Below are positions 25,025 through 33,024 of a DNA stretch of 64,000 nucleotides, piece by piece. Source of the DNA: Rhodococcus sp. Leaf247 (GTDB lineage: Bacteria > Actinomycetota > Actinomycetes > Mycobacteriales > Mycobacteriaceae); NCBI RefSeq assembly GCF_001426185.1, contig NZ_LMRP01000001.1, positions 1,032,765-1,096,764 of the forward strand, read 5' to 3'. The translations under genes were made by a program, and so were the position numbers. The notes below the pieces were generated by a model, which did no database searches, was not told the DNA's origin, and worked only from the letters and a program-made list of their open reading frames with translations. Each line of letters starts with the position of its first letter. The first letter of the stretch is position 1.

Positions 25025-25711
25025 GTGTCCGACTCCTTGCTCGTCCGCGCCCTGGCGGCCCCGTTCGGCCTGGGGTCGGCGGTGCGGCACGCGAAGCTGT
25101 TCCATCCGAAAGGCATCGTTCTCCGCGGCACCCTCGAGCGGATCGCTGCCGACGGCGCCGGGTTGCCGGTGGGATCGGCCGACGACGTGCTGGTCCGTCT
25201 GTCGTCCGCGCTGGGTCTGCCCCGCTCCGTTCCGGACGTGGCCGGGTTGGCGATGCGTCTGCCACCCACGGACCTCACCGACTCCGCGTGGGACATCCTG
25301 CTCGCGAGCGCCGGCCGCGACGTCGTCACGCGGTGCGTTCCCCTGCCCGTCGGCTCGTTCGACTCCGCGTCGTTCTCCTCGCTGATGCCGTTGCGCCACG
25401 ACGGCCGCAACTGGTGGCTGCGCGCCGGCGTCGTCAGCGCTCCGACACTGCCCACGCTGGAGTCGATCTCCGATGCCGTCCTTTTCCGACCCCTCGTGAT
25501 CGAGCTCGAGCAGTCCCCCGGCACCGACGACTACCAGCCGCTGGCGAGACTGTCGCTGACCTCGGTCGACAACTCCGGTGGGCAGGTGTCCTTCGATCCG
25601 GTCCGGCGCACCCCGAGCAGCGTCCGCCCCGGCCCCGAGTGGTTGCGATCCCTCCGGGCGCGCGCCTACCTGGACAGTCGGCGCGGCCGGGAGACCTCGA
25701 GGTCTGGTTGA
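25025..25711 (+). CDS. Catalase-fold-like protein of unknown activity
   Basis: The 228-residue protein starts at GTG 25025. It contains HAKLFHPKGIVLRGTLE, DDVLVRLSSALGLPRSVPDVAGLAMRLP and WDILLASAG, which recall the beta-barrel core of heme catalases (the HxKG and VRFS...PDVRGxAVKF segments). The protein is less than half normal catalase length and I see no clear proximal-Tyr heme motif, so catalase activity is doubtful. It may be a catalase-related lipid or heme protein. The assignment rests on pattern memory only. Confidence 0.5.
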   Translation: MSDSLLVRALAAPFGLGSAVRHAKLFHPKGIVLRGTLERIAADGAGLPVGSADDVLVRLSSALGLPRSVPDVAGLAMRLPPTDLTDSAWDILLASAGRDVVTRCVPLPVGSFDSASFSSLMPLRHDGRNWWLRAGVVSAPTLPTLESISDAVLFRPLVIELEQSPGTDDYQPLARLSLTSVDNSGGQVSFDPVRRTPSSVRPGPEWLRSLRARAYLDSRRGRETSRSG

Positions 25712-25747
25712 GGGTTCCCGGTTGTGGTTACTCACACCCTCAGTAGG

Positions 25748-25759
25748 CTGTGATCACAG
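25748..25759. promoter_or_regulatory. Perfect palindrome upstream of the HadA-like gene
   Basis: CTGTGATCACAG reads identically on both strands. It resembles CRP-type half-sites (TGTGA/TCACA) but with no 6-base spacer, so a CRP site is not claimed. It lies about 65 bases before the gene start. Confidence 0.35.
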
Positions 25760-25795
25760 ACAACGTCGTTCGTACGACATAGGGGAGAGTTCCAC

Positions 25796-25816
25796 GTGAA
25801 CAGGATTTCGGCGTGA
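25796..25816 (+). other. Six-codon upstream reading frame MNRISA
   Basis: A strong ribosome site (GGGGAGAG, 25782-25789) serves a GTG at 25796, which opens a six-codon frame ending TGA at 25814-25816. That stop overlaps the GTG start (25813) of the HadA-like gene. Translation of the gene may therefore depend on reading this short leader. Alternatively the true start is mis-set. Confidence 0.4.
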
Positions 25817-26436
25817 CCGGTGACATCGGGTCGATGGCACCTGACGCAGTGCAGGAGACGCGCCCCCTCGTTCCCCACGAGGTGGACCACCGCTTCGAGC
25901 GCACCACCACGCTCGTCGGGCACAAGTACGTCATTCCCGACTACTACGAGGTCGGTCGCGAGAAGATTCGCGAGCTCGCGCGTGCCATCCAGAACAATCA
26001 CCCGGCTCACCACAACGAGGCAGCTGCCGCAGACCTGGGATACGACGGTCTGATCGCTCCGGCCACGTTCGTCAGCGTCGTCGGCTCGATCGCCATCGAC
26101 TACCTGTTCTCCCACATCCTGGTCGAGTACGAGATCACGGCAGTGCTACAGACGGACCAGAGCTTCGTGCTGCACCGCCCGCTGTTGCAGGGGGATCGCC
26201 TGGTGTCGGAACTGCAGGTGATCTCGGTCCGGCAGTTCGCGGGGAACGACATCATCGTCGTCCAGAACCACATCACCTCGCGCGGCGAGGATGCGTGCAC
26301 CAGCACCACCACGTTCATCGCCCAGACCGACGCCGATGTCGATCCGCGAGCGGCCGCTCTGGTGAGCGCCGTCCTGCCCGCGAGCACTCCGCGCATCGGA
26401 CCCACCGCACGACCGGAGGACACGGACAGCGTCTAA
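25813..26436 (+). CDS. HadA/MaoC-like (3R)-hydroxyacyl dehydratase
   Basis: The 207-residue protein has a single hot-dog domain: VGHKYVIPDYYEVGREKIREL, NNHPAHHNEAAAADLGYDGLIAPATF and QSFVLHRPLLQGDRLVSEL. This is the FAS1-dehydratase-like branch to which mycobacterial HadA and HadC belong. HadA and HadC pair with HadB to dehydrate hydroxyacyl-ACPs in mycolic acid elongation; no HadB is adjacent here, so the partner or role is open. The GTG at 25813 overlaps a six-codon leader frame; the ATG at 25834 is an alternative. Confidence 0.78.
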   Translation: MTGDIGSMAPDAVQETRPLVPHEVDHRFERTTTLVGHKYVIPDYYEVGREKIRELARAIQNNHPAHHNEAAAADLGYDGLIAPATFVSVVGSIAIDYLFSHILVEYEITAVLQTDQSFVLHRPLLQGDRLVSELQVISVRQFAGNDIIVVQNHITSRGEDACTSTTTFIAQTDADVDPRAAALVSAVLPASTPRIGPTARPEDTDSV

Positions 26437-26446
26437 GGTCGCTGCG

Positions 26447-27058
26447 GTGGTGGACGAAAACGCGGACCAGTCGTTCGAGGGCGAGAACTTCAACGAGATC
26501 GACGCGCACGGTGAGCTGTGGACCGGCAGGACCTACACGTCGTGCTCGTTCATCGACGCCGACCTGAGCGGGCTGTCGACGCACGGCGTCGTCTTCACGG
26601 GGTGTGATTTCTCGGGCGTCGACCTGACCGACTCCACACATACCGGCACGGCGTTCCGCAACTGCGAGTTCCGACGTAGCCGCTTGTGGCACAGCACGTT
26701 CCGCAGTACATCATTTCTCGGATCGTCCATCTCCGACACTCGGATCAAGCCGTCGACCTTCGACGAGGTCGACTTCATGCTCGCCTCGCTCGGCGGACTC
26801 GACCTGCGCAACCTGGACCTGACGGGTGCGCGATTCCGGGAGTCGAACCTGGTCGGCGCCGACCTACGGTCGTCCGTGCTCCGCAACGCCGACTTCGGCG
26901 GAGCGCGCACCTCGGGACTGCGCGTGAACGACGCGGACCTGCGCGGAAGTACGGCCGACGCGACGTTCTGGACGTCGGCGACACTGGACGGCGCTCGTAT
27001 CGACGCGGTCCAGGCGTTGGCCTACGTCCACGCACACGGCCTCGTCGTCCAGGACTGA
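26447..27058 (+). CDS. Pentapeptide-repeat protein
   Basis: The 203-residue protein is built of A(D/N)LxG-type pentapeptides (FIDADLSGLSTHGVVFTGCDF; LRNLDLTGARFRESNLVGADL split into units), which fold as a right-handed four-sided helix. Related MfpA/Qnr proteins mimic DNA and protect gyrase from quinolones; whether this one does is unknown. Start is GTG 26447 or 26450, ten bases after the previous stop, so it is probably in an operon with the HadA-like gene. A strong hairpin follows its stop. Confidence 0.85.
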   Translation: MVDENADQSFEGENFNEIDAHGELWTGRTYTSCSFIDADLSGLSTHGVVFTGCDFSGVDLTDSTHTGTAFRNCEFRRSRLWHSTFRSTSFLGSSISDTRIKPSTFDEVDFMLASLGGLDLRNLDLTGARFRESNLVGADLRSSVLRNADFGGARTSGLRVNDADLRGSTADATFWTSATLDGARIDAVQALAYVHAHGLVVQD

Positions 27059-27107
27059 ACCTGTTTTTCGGTCTCGTCCGGTAGGCCGTCCGCGTCGAAT
27101 AGACCGT

Positions 27108-27153
27108 GGAAACTGCCTCCCCGCGCGATACGTCCGGGCGGGAAGGCAGTTCC
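27108..27153 (+). terminator. Hairpin after the pentapeptide-repeat gene
   Basis: GGAAACTGCCTCCCCGC (from 27108) pairs with GCGGGAAGGCAGTTCC (27138-27153) with one bulge and a 13-base loop. It is 50 bases after the stop and has no T-run. The rest of the 296-base gap 27059-27354 holds no convincing reading frame; the dodecin promoter must lie in its second half. Confidence 0.55.
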
Positions 27154-27354
27154 GTCGGGAAGCTGTGGTCTCAACCTCCCGGGCGGTGACGCGGACGTCG
27201 CCGCCGCCAGTCAACTACCCGGAGCCCGCCGTCCCGAAACGACGGGGCCCTCGAAGCCGTTGCAACCGAGTTGATCCGAATCCTGGACGTAGCGCCGTAC
27301 CGAGCGCACGATGACGGCGCAGGTACATCCGAGAAGAGGGTCGAGGACACCACA

Positions 27355-27564
27355 ATGAGCGACAACGTCTACCGCGTCACCGAAATCGTCGGCACGTCCA
27401 CCGAGGGCACCGACGACGCCGTGCGCAACGCCATCTCCCGCGCCAGCAGCAGTCTCCGAGAACTGGACTGGTTCGAAGTCGTCGAGACCCGCGGCCACAT
27501 CGAGAACGGTGCGGTCGCGCACTTCCAGGTGACGATCAAGGTCGGGTTCAAGCTGGAAGCCTGA
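27355..27564 (+). CDS. Dodecin
   Basis: The 69-residue protein [15 protein letters not shown] has the full dodecin pattern: [15 protein letters not shown] helix, [12 protein letters not shown] with the flavin-stacking Trp 39, and [14 protein letters not shown]. Dodecamers store and buffer riboflavin or FMN and CoA. It stands 101 bases before the alcohol dehydrogenase gene, and the lumazine synthase gene 2 kb away is another flavin link. The earlier in-frame ATG at 27271 is rejected as it adds 28 unlike residues. Confidence 0.93.
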   Translation: MSDNVYRVTEIVGTSTEGTDDAVRNAISRASSSLRELDWFEVVETRGHIENGAVAHFQVTIKVGFKLEA

Positions 27565-27629
27565 TCCGTCCCGCGGCGCCCCGTCAGCCGTCCGCCGTCG
27601 AATTCGGACGAACGTTTCGGGGCAGTTCT

Positions 27630-27653
27630 GTTTGAGGGCAATATCACAGGGTA
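27630..27653 (+). promoter_or_regulatory. SigF/SigB-type promoter candidate
   Basis: GTTT (27630-27633) and GGGTA (27649-27653) are 15 bases apart, close to the actinobacterial stress sigma consensus GTTT-N15-17-GGGTA. It would start transcription just before the alcohol dehydrogenase ATG at 27665. One site only; not proof. Confidence 0.45.
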
Positions 27654-27664
27654 GTTCGCACGGC

Positions 27665-28813
27665 ATGAAAGCAATGACGTACCGCGGCCCGTACAAGGTC
27701 CGCGTCCAGGACAAGGACATGCCCACCGTAGAACACCCGAACGACGCGATCGTGCGCGTGGAGATGGCGGCGATCTGCGGATCCGACCTCCACCTCTATC
27801 ACGGCATGATGCCGGACACGCGTGTCGGGATGACGTTCGGCCACGAGTTCATCGGCGTCGTCGAAGAAGTCGGTCCGTCCGTGCAGAACCTGCAGCGCGG
27901 CGATCGAGTCATGGTGCCGTTCAACGTCTACTGCGGTTCGTGCTTCTTCTGCACACGCGGTCTGTACTCGAACTGCCACAACGTTAACCCGAACGCGACT
28001 GCCGTCGGCGGCATCTACGGCTACTCGCATACCTGCGGTGGGTACGACGGCGGTCAGGCACAGTTCGTCCGTGTGCCGTTCGCGGACGTGGGACCCTCGA
28101 TCATTCCCGACTGGATGAGCGACGAGGACGCGCTGCTCTGTACCGACGCTCTGGCCACCGGATATTTCGGTGCCCAACTCGCGGACATCGTCGAGGGTGA
28201 CACCGTCGCAGTGTTCGGCGCCGGACCCGTCGGCCTCTACGCGGCGAAGTCCGCGTGGCTCATGGGAGCCGGTCGAGTGATCGTCATCGATCATCTGGAG
28301 AATCGACTTGCCAAGGCGCGGACGTTCGCTCATGCCGAGACGATCAACTTCGCGGAGCAGGACGACGTCGTGGTCACGATGAAGAGGACGACGGATCACC
28401 TCGGCGCCGATCGAGTCATCGACGCGGTGGGGGCGGAGGCCGACGGAAACTTTCTCCAGCACGTCACCGCCGCGAAGTTCAAGCTGCAGGGCGGCTCACC
28501 CATCGCCCTGAACTGGGCGATCGACAGCGTCCGCAAAGGTGGGACCGTCTCGGTCATGGGCGCGTACGGGCCCATGTTCAGTGCGGTCAAGTTCGGCGAC
28601 GCGATGAACAAGGGACTGACGCTGCGCATGAACCAGTGCCCGGTCAAGCGCCAGTGGCCACGCTTGTTCTCGCACATCCAGAACGGCTACCTGAAGCCGA
28701 GCGAGATTGTCACGCATCGCATTCCGCTCGAACACATTGCCGACGCGTATCACATCTTCTCGTCGAAACTGGACGACTGCATCAAGCCGATCATTCTTCC
28801 GCACGCGAGCTGA
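27665..28813 (+). CDS. Zinc-dependent alcohol dehydrogenase, formaldehyde-dehydrogenase-like
   Basis: The 382-residue medium-chain dehydrogenase has catalytic zinc ligands in ICGSDLHLYHG and TFGHEFIGVVEEVG, a structural-zinc loop CGSCFFCTRGLYSNC, and a Rossmann motif VFGAGPVGLYAAKSA. The central insertion (GYSHTCGGYDGGQAQFVRVP) is typical of the glutathione-independent formaldehyde dehydrogenase-like group. Substrate is not fixed. The ATG at 27665 begins the first strand; the 11 residues before it are rejected. It is followed 11 bases later by a conserved small gene, and a stress-type promoter precedes it. Confidence 0.9.
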   Translation: MKAMTYRGPYKVRVQDKDMPTVEHPNDAIVRVEMAAICGSDLHLYHGMMPDTRVGMTFGHEFIGVVEEVGPSVQNLQRGDRVMVPFNVYCGSCFFCTRGLYSNCHNVNPNATAVGGIYGYSHTCGGYDGGQAQFVRVPFADVGPSIIPDWMSDEDALLCTDALATGYFGAQLADIVEGDTVAVFGAGPVGLYAAKSAWLMGAGRVIVIDHLENRLAKARTFAHAETINFAEQDDVVVTMKRTTDHLGADRVIDAVGAEADGNFLQHVTAAKFKLQGGSPIALNWAIDSVRKGGTVSVMGAYGPMFSAVKFGDAMNKGLTLRMNQCPVKRQWPRLFSHIQNGYLKPSEIVTHRIPLEHIADAYHIFSSKLDDCIKPIILPHAS

Positions 28814-28824
28814 GAGGGCCCCTC

Positions 28825-29385
28825 ATGGTCTACACCGCCGATCACCCGTCGACCCCCGATATCGAGGGTCTCCGCGCTCGAATACCCGGCTGGGGCGTCG
28901 ACCTCGATCCAGCCGACCGGCCCTCCGTCCCCCGTGAGCGCATCGACCCGGCCGGCACCGGTGCGCACTGGGACTTCCCCGAACGGCAACCGGAACTCCG
29001 CCCCCGTGAGCGGTCCATCGAGCACGGGATGCTGACGCCCGTCTTCGGAACCACCGCTCCCCTACGCGGCGCGTCCGGAGCCATGCGACGATTCGCCTAT
29101 CGATACAGCGAGGGCAGGGCCGCGCACTGGCTGATGCTCCTTGCAGCCGATCGCGTCGACGCGATCGAATCGCACGCCCAGTCGTTCCTCAGCCTGCATC
29201 CCGACAACCCGATCACTCAGACCGGGGTCCGAACGGAGTTCACACACAACGGACTTCGAGCCCGGCGTGGCACGACGCGTGTTGATACGAAGCACGCGTG
29301 GATGGACCCGATCATCGTCGCCGGACCCTGGGTTGCGACTGCCGCGGTGATCGCCCGCACCGTTCGCTCGCTGCGTCGCGGGTGA
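28825..29385 (+). CDS. Conserved hypothetical protein paired with the alcohol dehydrogenase
   Basis: The 186-residue protein has no known motif. It has a Pro-rich N-terminal half (residues 1-65), then a conserved-looking FAYRYSEGRAAHWLMLLAADRVDAIE segment, and a C-terminal hydrophobic helix (IVAGPWVATAAVIART) before a basic tail, so it may be membrane-associated. The ATG at 28825 follows the dehydrogenase stop by 11 bases, so the genes are co-transcribed and probably act together. No function is claimed. Confidence 0.7.
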   Translation: MVYTADHPSTPDIEGLRARIPGWGVDLDPADRPSVPRERIDPAGTGAHWDFPERQPELRPRERSIEHGMLTPVFGTTAPLRGASGAMRRFAYRYSEGRAAHWLMLLAADRVDAIESHAQSFLSLHPDNPITQTGVRTEFTHNGLRARRGTTRVDTKHAWMDPIIVAGPWVATAAVIARTVRSLRRG

Positions 29386-29487
29386 TTCACGTTCCCGCGT
29401 GCGTTCCGTGTTCCCGCGGTGACTGCACCACCCGCCGGAACATACAACGCCCGCGGGAGCCGAGAAACGTCGTGGCCGACTGACGGA

Positions 29488-29931
29488 TCAGGCTTCGGCC
29501 TTCACGATCGCGTCGCAGGCCTCCGCCGCTTGGGCACCCTTGGTGACGAAGTGGTCGCGGAAATAGGTCAGATGTTCCTCGTGCTCGTGGAAATGGTGCG
29601 GGGTCAACACCACAGAGAACACCGGCACATCGGTGTCGAGCTGCACGCGCATCAGCCCGTCGATCACGGCCGTCGCCACGAACTCGTGTCGGTAGATTCC
29701 TCCGTCCACCACCAGACCTGCCGCGACGATGGCGTCGTAACGTCCGGTGCGCGCCAGTCGCTGGGCCTTCAGCGGAATCTCGAAGGCACCGGGAACCTCG
29801 TAGAACTCGAGGCTGTCGCGCTGGTGTCCGAGAGCGAGCATCCGGTCCGTGAAACCCTCTCGGGCCTTGTCGACGATGGCGCGATGCCATGTTGCTTGAA
29901 TGAAAGCTATCTGTCCCGGTGCGTCGGCCAT
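29488..29931 (-). CDS. ribH: Type II lumazine synthase (RibH2-like)
   Basis: The 147-residue protein begins IAFIQATWHRAIVDKAREGF, with EVPGAFEIPLKAQRLA, GGIYRHEFVATAVIDG and FSVVLTPHHFHEHEEHL. These match the decameric type II lumazine synthases (Brucella/Mesorhizobium RibH2), which condense ribityl-amino-uracil with dihydroxybutanone phosphate. No other rib gene is near, so this is probably a second, stress- or pathway-specific copy beside a housekeeping ribH elsewhere. It is divergent from a short TetR gene with an operator between. Confidence 0.88.
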   Translation of the reverse strand: MADAPGQIAFIQATWHRAIVDKAREGFTDRMLALGHQRDSLEFYEVPGAFEIPLKAQRLARTGRYDAIVAAGLVVDGGIYRHEFVATAVIDGLMRVQLDTDVPVFSVVLTPHHFHEHEEHLTYFRDHFVTKGAQAAEACDAIVKAEA

Positions 29932-29982
29932 GCAGTGAAACTAGCCCAGCACCGGTCCCGGCGGTCACGAGTAGCCGTTCTT

Positions 29983-29994
29983 GACTGTTCAGTC
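29983..29994. promoter_or_regulatory. Operator candidate between ribH and the short TetR gene
   Basis: GACTG-TT-CAGTC is an exact inverted repeat. It abuts the TAAAAT -10 (29995-30000) of the TetR gene and lies 52 bases before the divergent ribH start. The wider sequence TTGACTG...CAGTCTA keeps partial symmetry. Confidence 0.55.
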
Positions 29995-30000
29995 TAAAAT
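29995..30000 (+). promoter_or_regulatory. -10 element of the short TetR gene, leaderless
   Basis: TAAAAT stands 6 bases before the ATG at 30007, predicting transcription from the start codon. The TTGACT at 29981 is too close (8-base spacing) to be its -35. Confidence 0.5.
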
Positions 30001-30006
30001 GAGCTC

Positions 30007-30360
30007 ATGGCTCGACCTCGCGCGTTCGACACCGATGAGGTGGTGGCCGCTGCCGTGGCGGTGTTCACCGAGCACGGCTATCGGGGCGCGTCGGTCGATC
30101 AGATCCTGGCCGCGACGGACATCCGGCGAGCCAGTCTGTACAACGCGTTCGGGAGCAAGCGCGGACTGTTCCTGACGGCGCTTCGATCCGACAGAGCGAC
30201 GATGGACCTTCTCCTCGTCGCACTCATGGAACTCGCGCCCACCGACGCGGCACTACGCCGCGAGCTCGGCGCCACACTCGCCGAGAGGGGAATCGACGAG
30301 CGCGCACTCGGCACCGCACTGCTCTCCCGCGCCGACATCCGACGAGAGGAAACACTGTGA
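30007..30360 (+). CDS. Very short TetR-type regulator
   Basis: The 117-residue protein has a complete TetR DNA-binding domain (FDTDEVVAAAVAVFTEHGYRG; VDQILAATDIRRASLYNAFGSKRGLF) but only about 55 residues after it, where normal TetR proteins have 120 or more. Either it is a minimal regulator lacking the ligand domain or the C-terminal domain has been lost. The stop overlaps the start of the PH-like gene (GTGA), so the pair is co-translated and that second protein might stand in for a ligand domain. Confidence 0.75.
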   Translation: MARPRAFDTDEVVAAAVAVFTEHGYRGASVDQILAATDIRRASLYNAFGSKRGLFLTALRSDRATMDLLLVALMELAPTDAALRRELGATLAERGIDERALGTALLSRADIRREETL

Positions 30361-30710
30361 ACACCGTGACGATCGAAGGCGGACGGCTGGTCGTCAGCCC
30401 TCGTGGCCTGGACAAGCTGTGGAGCTTCACTCGCCGACTCGACGTGCCGTTGTCGCAGGTGAAAGGTGCGACCGCCGATTCGGGTGTCCGCCGGGAACCC
30501 AAGGGCATCCGCGCTCCCGGCCTCTCCGTTCCTGGCAAGTACGCCGGAACCTTCCACCGTGACGGGGAGAAGACCTTCTGGAACGTCAGCGACCCCGTGC
30601 GGAACGTCGTCATCGAGCTGGACGGCACCGGGAAGTACGATCGACTTGTCCTCACGGTGGACGATCCCGGCGGCATCGAGAACGCGATCAACGCTGCGAT
30701 GACGTCCTGA
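30357..30710 (+). CDS. PH-like small protein coupled to the short TetR
   Basis: GTG at 30357 overlaps the TetR stop. The 117-residue protein is beta-rich (VTIEGGRLVVSP; KLWSFTRRLDVPLSQVKGATA; NVVIELDGTGKYDRLVLTVDDP) and ends in a helix, which suggests a bacterial pleckstrin-homology-like fold. No catalytic residue is evident and no family is named with certainty. Translational coupling to the regulator points to a joint role. Confidence 0.6.
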   Translation: MNTVTIEGGRLVVSPRGLDKLWSFTRRLDVPLSQVKGATADSGVRREPKGIRAPGLSVPGKYAGTFHRDGEKTFWNVSDPVRNVVIELDGTGKYDRLVLTVDDPGGIENAINAAMTS

Positions 30711-30783
30711 AAGCCGTCCTCTCGGAGGTATCGACATCCGGAGCTGGTCGTCCGAGCGCCACCAGTGCTTCATACTGACCCAC

Positions 30784-31338
30784 ATGGCGTCCAACTCGAA
30801 ACGAGCAGTACTGAGCAATGAGGGCGACTCGGTCACCGTCTTCCACGACGGCCGGATCAAGGTCACCTCGAGGGATCACCGCTGGGAGATCGTCGAGGTC
30901 GGCAGGCACAGCGCCCTCGGCCAGTACGTGACCCTCGGCGTCGGACGCCCCCTGTCGGCGAGCGAGACCGCGACGGCTGCAGCACCAACCGCCGACTACA
31001 CCGTGGCCTTGACGCCCGACCGTGAGACCGAGGTCGCCGGCACCGTCGCCGCGACCAACGGCACCTTCATCCAGTTCCTGCACAACGGTTCCATCACCGT
31101 CGGAAGCGACGGACGGGACATCGCCGAAACGTTCAACACGGGCCCGGAAGCCAACTCGGAGATCGTGTCGGTCCGTGGTGGCTCGGTGACCGTGACCTTC
31201 CGCGGCTCCTACCGCCCGTCGTCCCTGCGTGAGCACGACTTCCTGGTCGACATCCCGTCGCCCGAGAAGCCTGCCCTGAACCGTCTGCACCCCGGCGAGC
31301 ACGAGTCGCGTGCCGGAAAAGTGGGCCCGTTCCGCTGA
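30784..31338 (+). CDS. Hypothetical beta-rich protein
   Basis: I do not recognise this 184-residue protein. It consists of alternating short strands (VTVFHDGRIKVTSRDHRWEIVE; EVAGTVAATNGTFIQFL; SVTVTFRGSYRPSSLREHDF, cut here) with no signal peptide or membrane helix. CATACT at 30771-30776 lies 7 bases before the ATG, so it too may be leaderless. It stands alone between the PH-like gene and the convergent PLP enzyme gene. Confidence 0.6.
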   Translation: MASNSKRAVLSNEGDSVTVFHDGRIKVTSRDHRWEIVEVGRHSALGQYVTLGVGRPLSASETATAAAPTADYTVALTPDRETEVAGTVAATNGTFIQFLHNGSITVGSDGRDIAETFNTGPEANSEIVSVRGGSVTVTFRGSYRPSSLREHDFLVDIPSPEKPALNRLHPGEHESRAGKVGPFR

Positions 31339-31351
31339 TCGAGGAATGCCC

Positions 31352-32530
31352 TCAGAGGAACGCAAAGCCCTCTCCGCGGTAGGTCGGTAGCTCGCTGATC
31401 AGGCGGTCGCCCGAGACCAGATGCAGGACATCGACTCGCTCGCAGAGCTCCCCTGCCTTGGCGTGACGGAACCACACTCGGTCTCCTACCCGTAGCGACG
31501 CAGCCGTCGGCCCGACAAGGGGCGTCTGCGCTTCGCCGGCCGCCTCACGTCCTGTCAGTTCGAGTCCGTGAGGCCACGCCACCGTCGGCAGTCGGTCTGT
31601 GCCGACCGGCCCCGAAGCCACCCATCCGCCACCCAGGACAGTGGCGGTGGACGCGGACGGCTTGCGCACGACGGAGTTGACGAAGAACGCGGCGGGCTCG
31701 GGCCGGAAGCGTCGATAGTGATCGAAGAGGGCGGGCCCGTACAGCCCTGACCCGGCGCCGACCTCGGTGATCACAGTTTCCGACGCGGTCTGCTCGATCG
31801 ATCCGGTACCGCCTCCGTTGACGAACTGCAGCGGTGCGATCGCTCGTACCGCGGCGACGGCATCGGCTCGGCGTGTGCGCAGTTCACGGGCGGATGTCCC
31901 CTGGACGGCTCGCAGTGCTGCGCGAGCAAGAGGGTTCCCGGGCTGATCGTCTCCGATTCCGGCGATCTGTCCCTCGTAGGACATCACGCCGACCAGATCG
32001 AAGCCGCGTCGCTTGTCGATATGTCGCGCCAGTTCGGTGGCAGCAGCAACCGAGTGCACGGGAGATCGCAGAGGACCGAGATGTACCCGACCACCCAGGA
32101 ATTCGAGGGAGGCGTCCATGTCGAGGCAGACACGAATCGATGACCGCACAGAAGGCACGACCTCGTCGATGTACTCGAGCTGATCTGTCGAATCGATCAT
32201 GATCGTCACGCGCGAAGCCAGGCGATCGTCACTGCACAACATTGTCAACGCAGCGCGATCCGCAGTCGGATATCCGACGACGATGTCCTCGTGCTGGTTT
32301 GCGAGCCAGATCGCTTCCGGAAGCGTGAGCGCGAGAATCCCGCGGTAGCCGTCCAGGGACAGTGCACGGTCGATGAGGCCGCGACAGCGGACTGATTTAC
32401 TGGCCAACCGAATGGTGGCCGAACCGCCGGTGCGAGCGACCAGACGGGCGGCATTGGAGTCGAACGCGTCGAGGTCGACTACCGCGAAGGGCGGCTCGAG
32501 ATCAGAAGTAGCCGACTCGAGCGCATCCAT
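31352..32530 (-). CDS. Alanine-racemase-fold PLP enzyme (amino-acid deaminase/aldolase)
   Basis: The 392-residue protein has an N-terminal PLP barrel of the alanine-racemase/D-threonine-aldolase type: FAVVDLDAFDSNAARL, the PLP lysine in IRLASKSVRCRGL, VGVMSYEGQIAG, VNGGGTGSIEQT and TEVGAGSGLYGPALFDHY. The C-terminal part has RVGDRVWFRHAKAGELCERV. Members act on D- or hydroxy-amino acids; which one is unknown. The start at 32530 (MDALESATSDLEPPF) fits the fold; the upstream ATG is rejected. Confidence 0.82.
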   Translation of the reverse strand: MDALESATSDLEPPFAVVDLDAFDSNAARLVARTGGSATIRLASKSVRCRGLIDRALSLDGYRGILALTLPEAIWLANQHEDIVVGYPTADRAALTMLCSDDRLASRVTIMIDSTDQLEYIDEVVPSVRSSIRVCLDMDASLEFLGGRVHLGPLRSPVHSVAAATELARHIDKRRGFDLVGVMSYEGQIAGIGDDQPGNPLARAALRAVQGTSARELRTRRADAVAAVRAIAPLQFVNGGGTGSIEQTASETVITEVGAGSGLYGPALFDHYRRFRPEPAAFFVNSVVRKPSASTATVLGGGWVASGPVGTDRLPTVAWPHGLELTGREAAGEAQTPLVGPTAASLRVGDRVWFRHAKAGELCERVDVLHLVSGDRLISELPTYRGEGFAFL

Positions 32531-32625
32531 GCGGGCGGAGCGGCCGTGTGCGGCGGGGCGTCGCATGAGCCAGAAGTCTGGCCGGACGCACCGACCGCGT
32601 CAAGGTCGGTGAAACTACTACGAAC

Positions 32626-32934
32626 CTACTGGCCGATGCGGCCGCGGCCCATGCGCAGGAGGAGCATCCCGAGGGTGCGACCTTCCTGGCCCAGGTCACC
32701 GAAACGCTGGAGTGCGGACATCTCGCGAACGTTGGACGCCGACCGGCCCTGCGCGGCCTGGGCGAGCCCGACCGTGCGGGCAACTTGGTTGCGACGCTCG
32801 ACTGCCGCGAGGATCGTGGCGTCGAGGCGCTCGATCTCGTCATGCATCGCGTCGATCTCCTGCTCGGCAACCGTGACGTCGACGTCATCGGTGCGAGTGA
32901 AGGATGCGGCGGCGAAGTCGATTGATGCGCTCAT
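32626..32934 (-). CDS. Chorismate mutase, AroQ type, copy 1
   Basis: The 102-residue protein resembles the small mycobacterial chorismate mutase (Rv0948c): IDAMHDEIERLDATILAAVERRN, VREMSALQRFGDLG and LGMLLLRMGRGR. It converts chorismate to prephenate in Phe/Tyr synthesis and in mycobacteria needs DAHP synthase for full activity. It ends GRGRIGQ, where the M. tuberculosis enzyme ends GRGRLGH. A second gene 155 bases upstream is about 93% identical in DNA and differs at 7 residues, three of them the last three. Tandem duplication is clear. Confidence 0.85.
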   Translation of the reverse strand: MSASIDFAAASFTRTDDVDVTVAEQEIDAMHDEIERLDATILAAVERRNQVARTVGLAQAAQGRSASNVREMSALQRFGDLGQEGRTLGMLLLRMGRGRIGQ

Positions 32935-33024
32935 GATCAGTACATCGCCCGCCGCCCGACTTTCATTACCGAGTCTCGCGATACGACGGTGTGACGTAGG
33001 CAACACCGGCTGTGACCTGCACAG

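Noticed and set aside
25748..25759. CRP site
   Set aside because: The TGTGA and TCACA halves abut without the 6-base spacer required by CRP.
29981..29986. TTGACT as -35 of the short TetR gene
   Set aside because: Only 8 bases separate it from the -10; too short for a promoter. It is better read as part of the operator.
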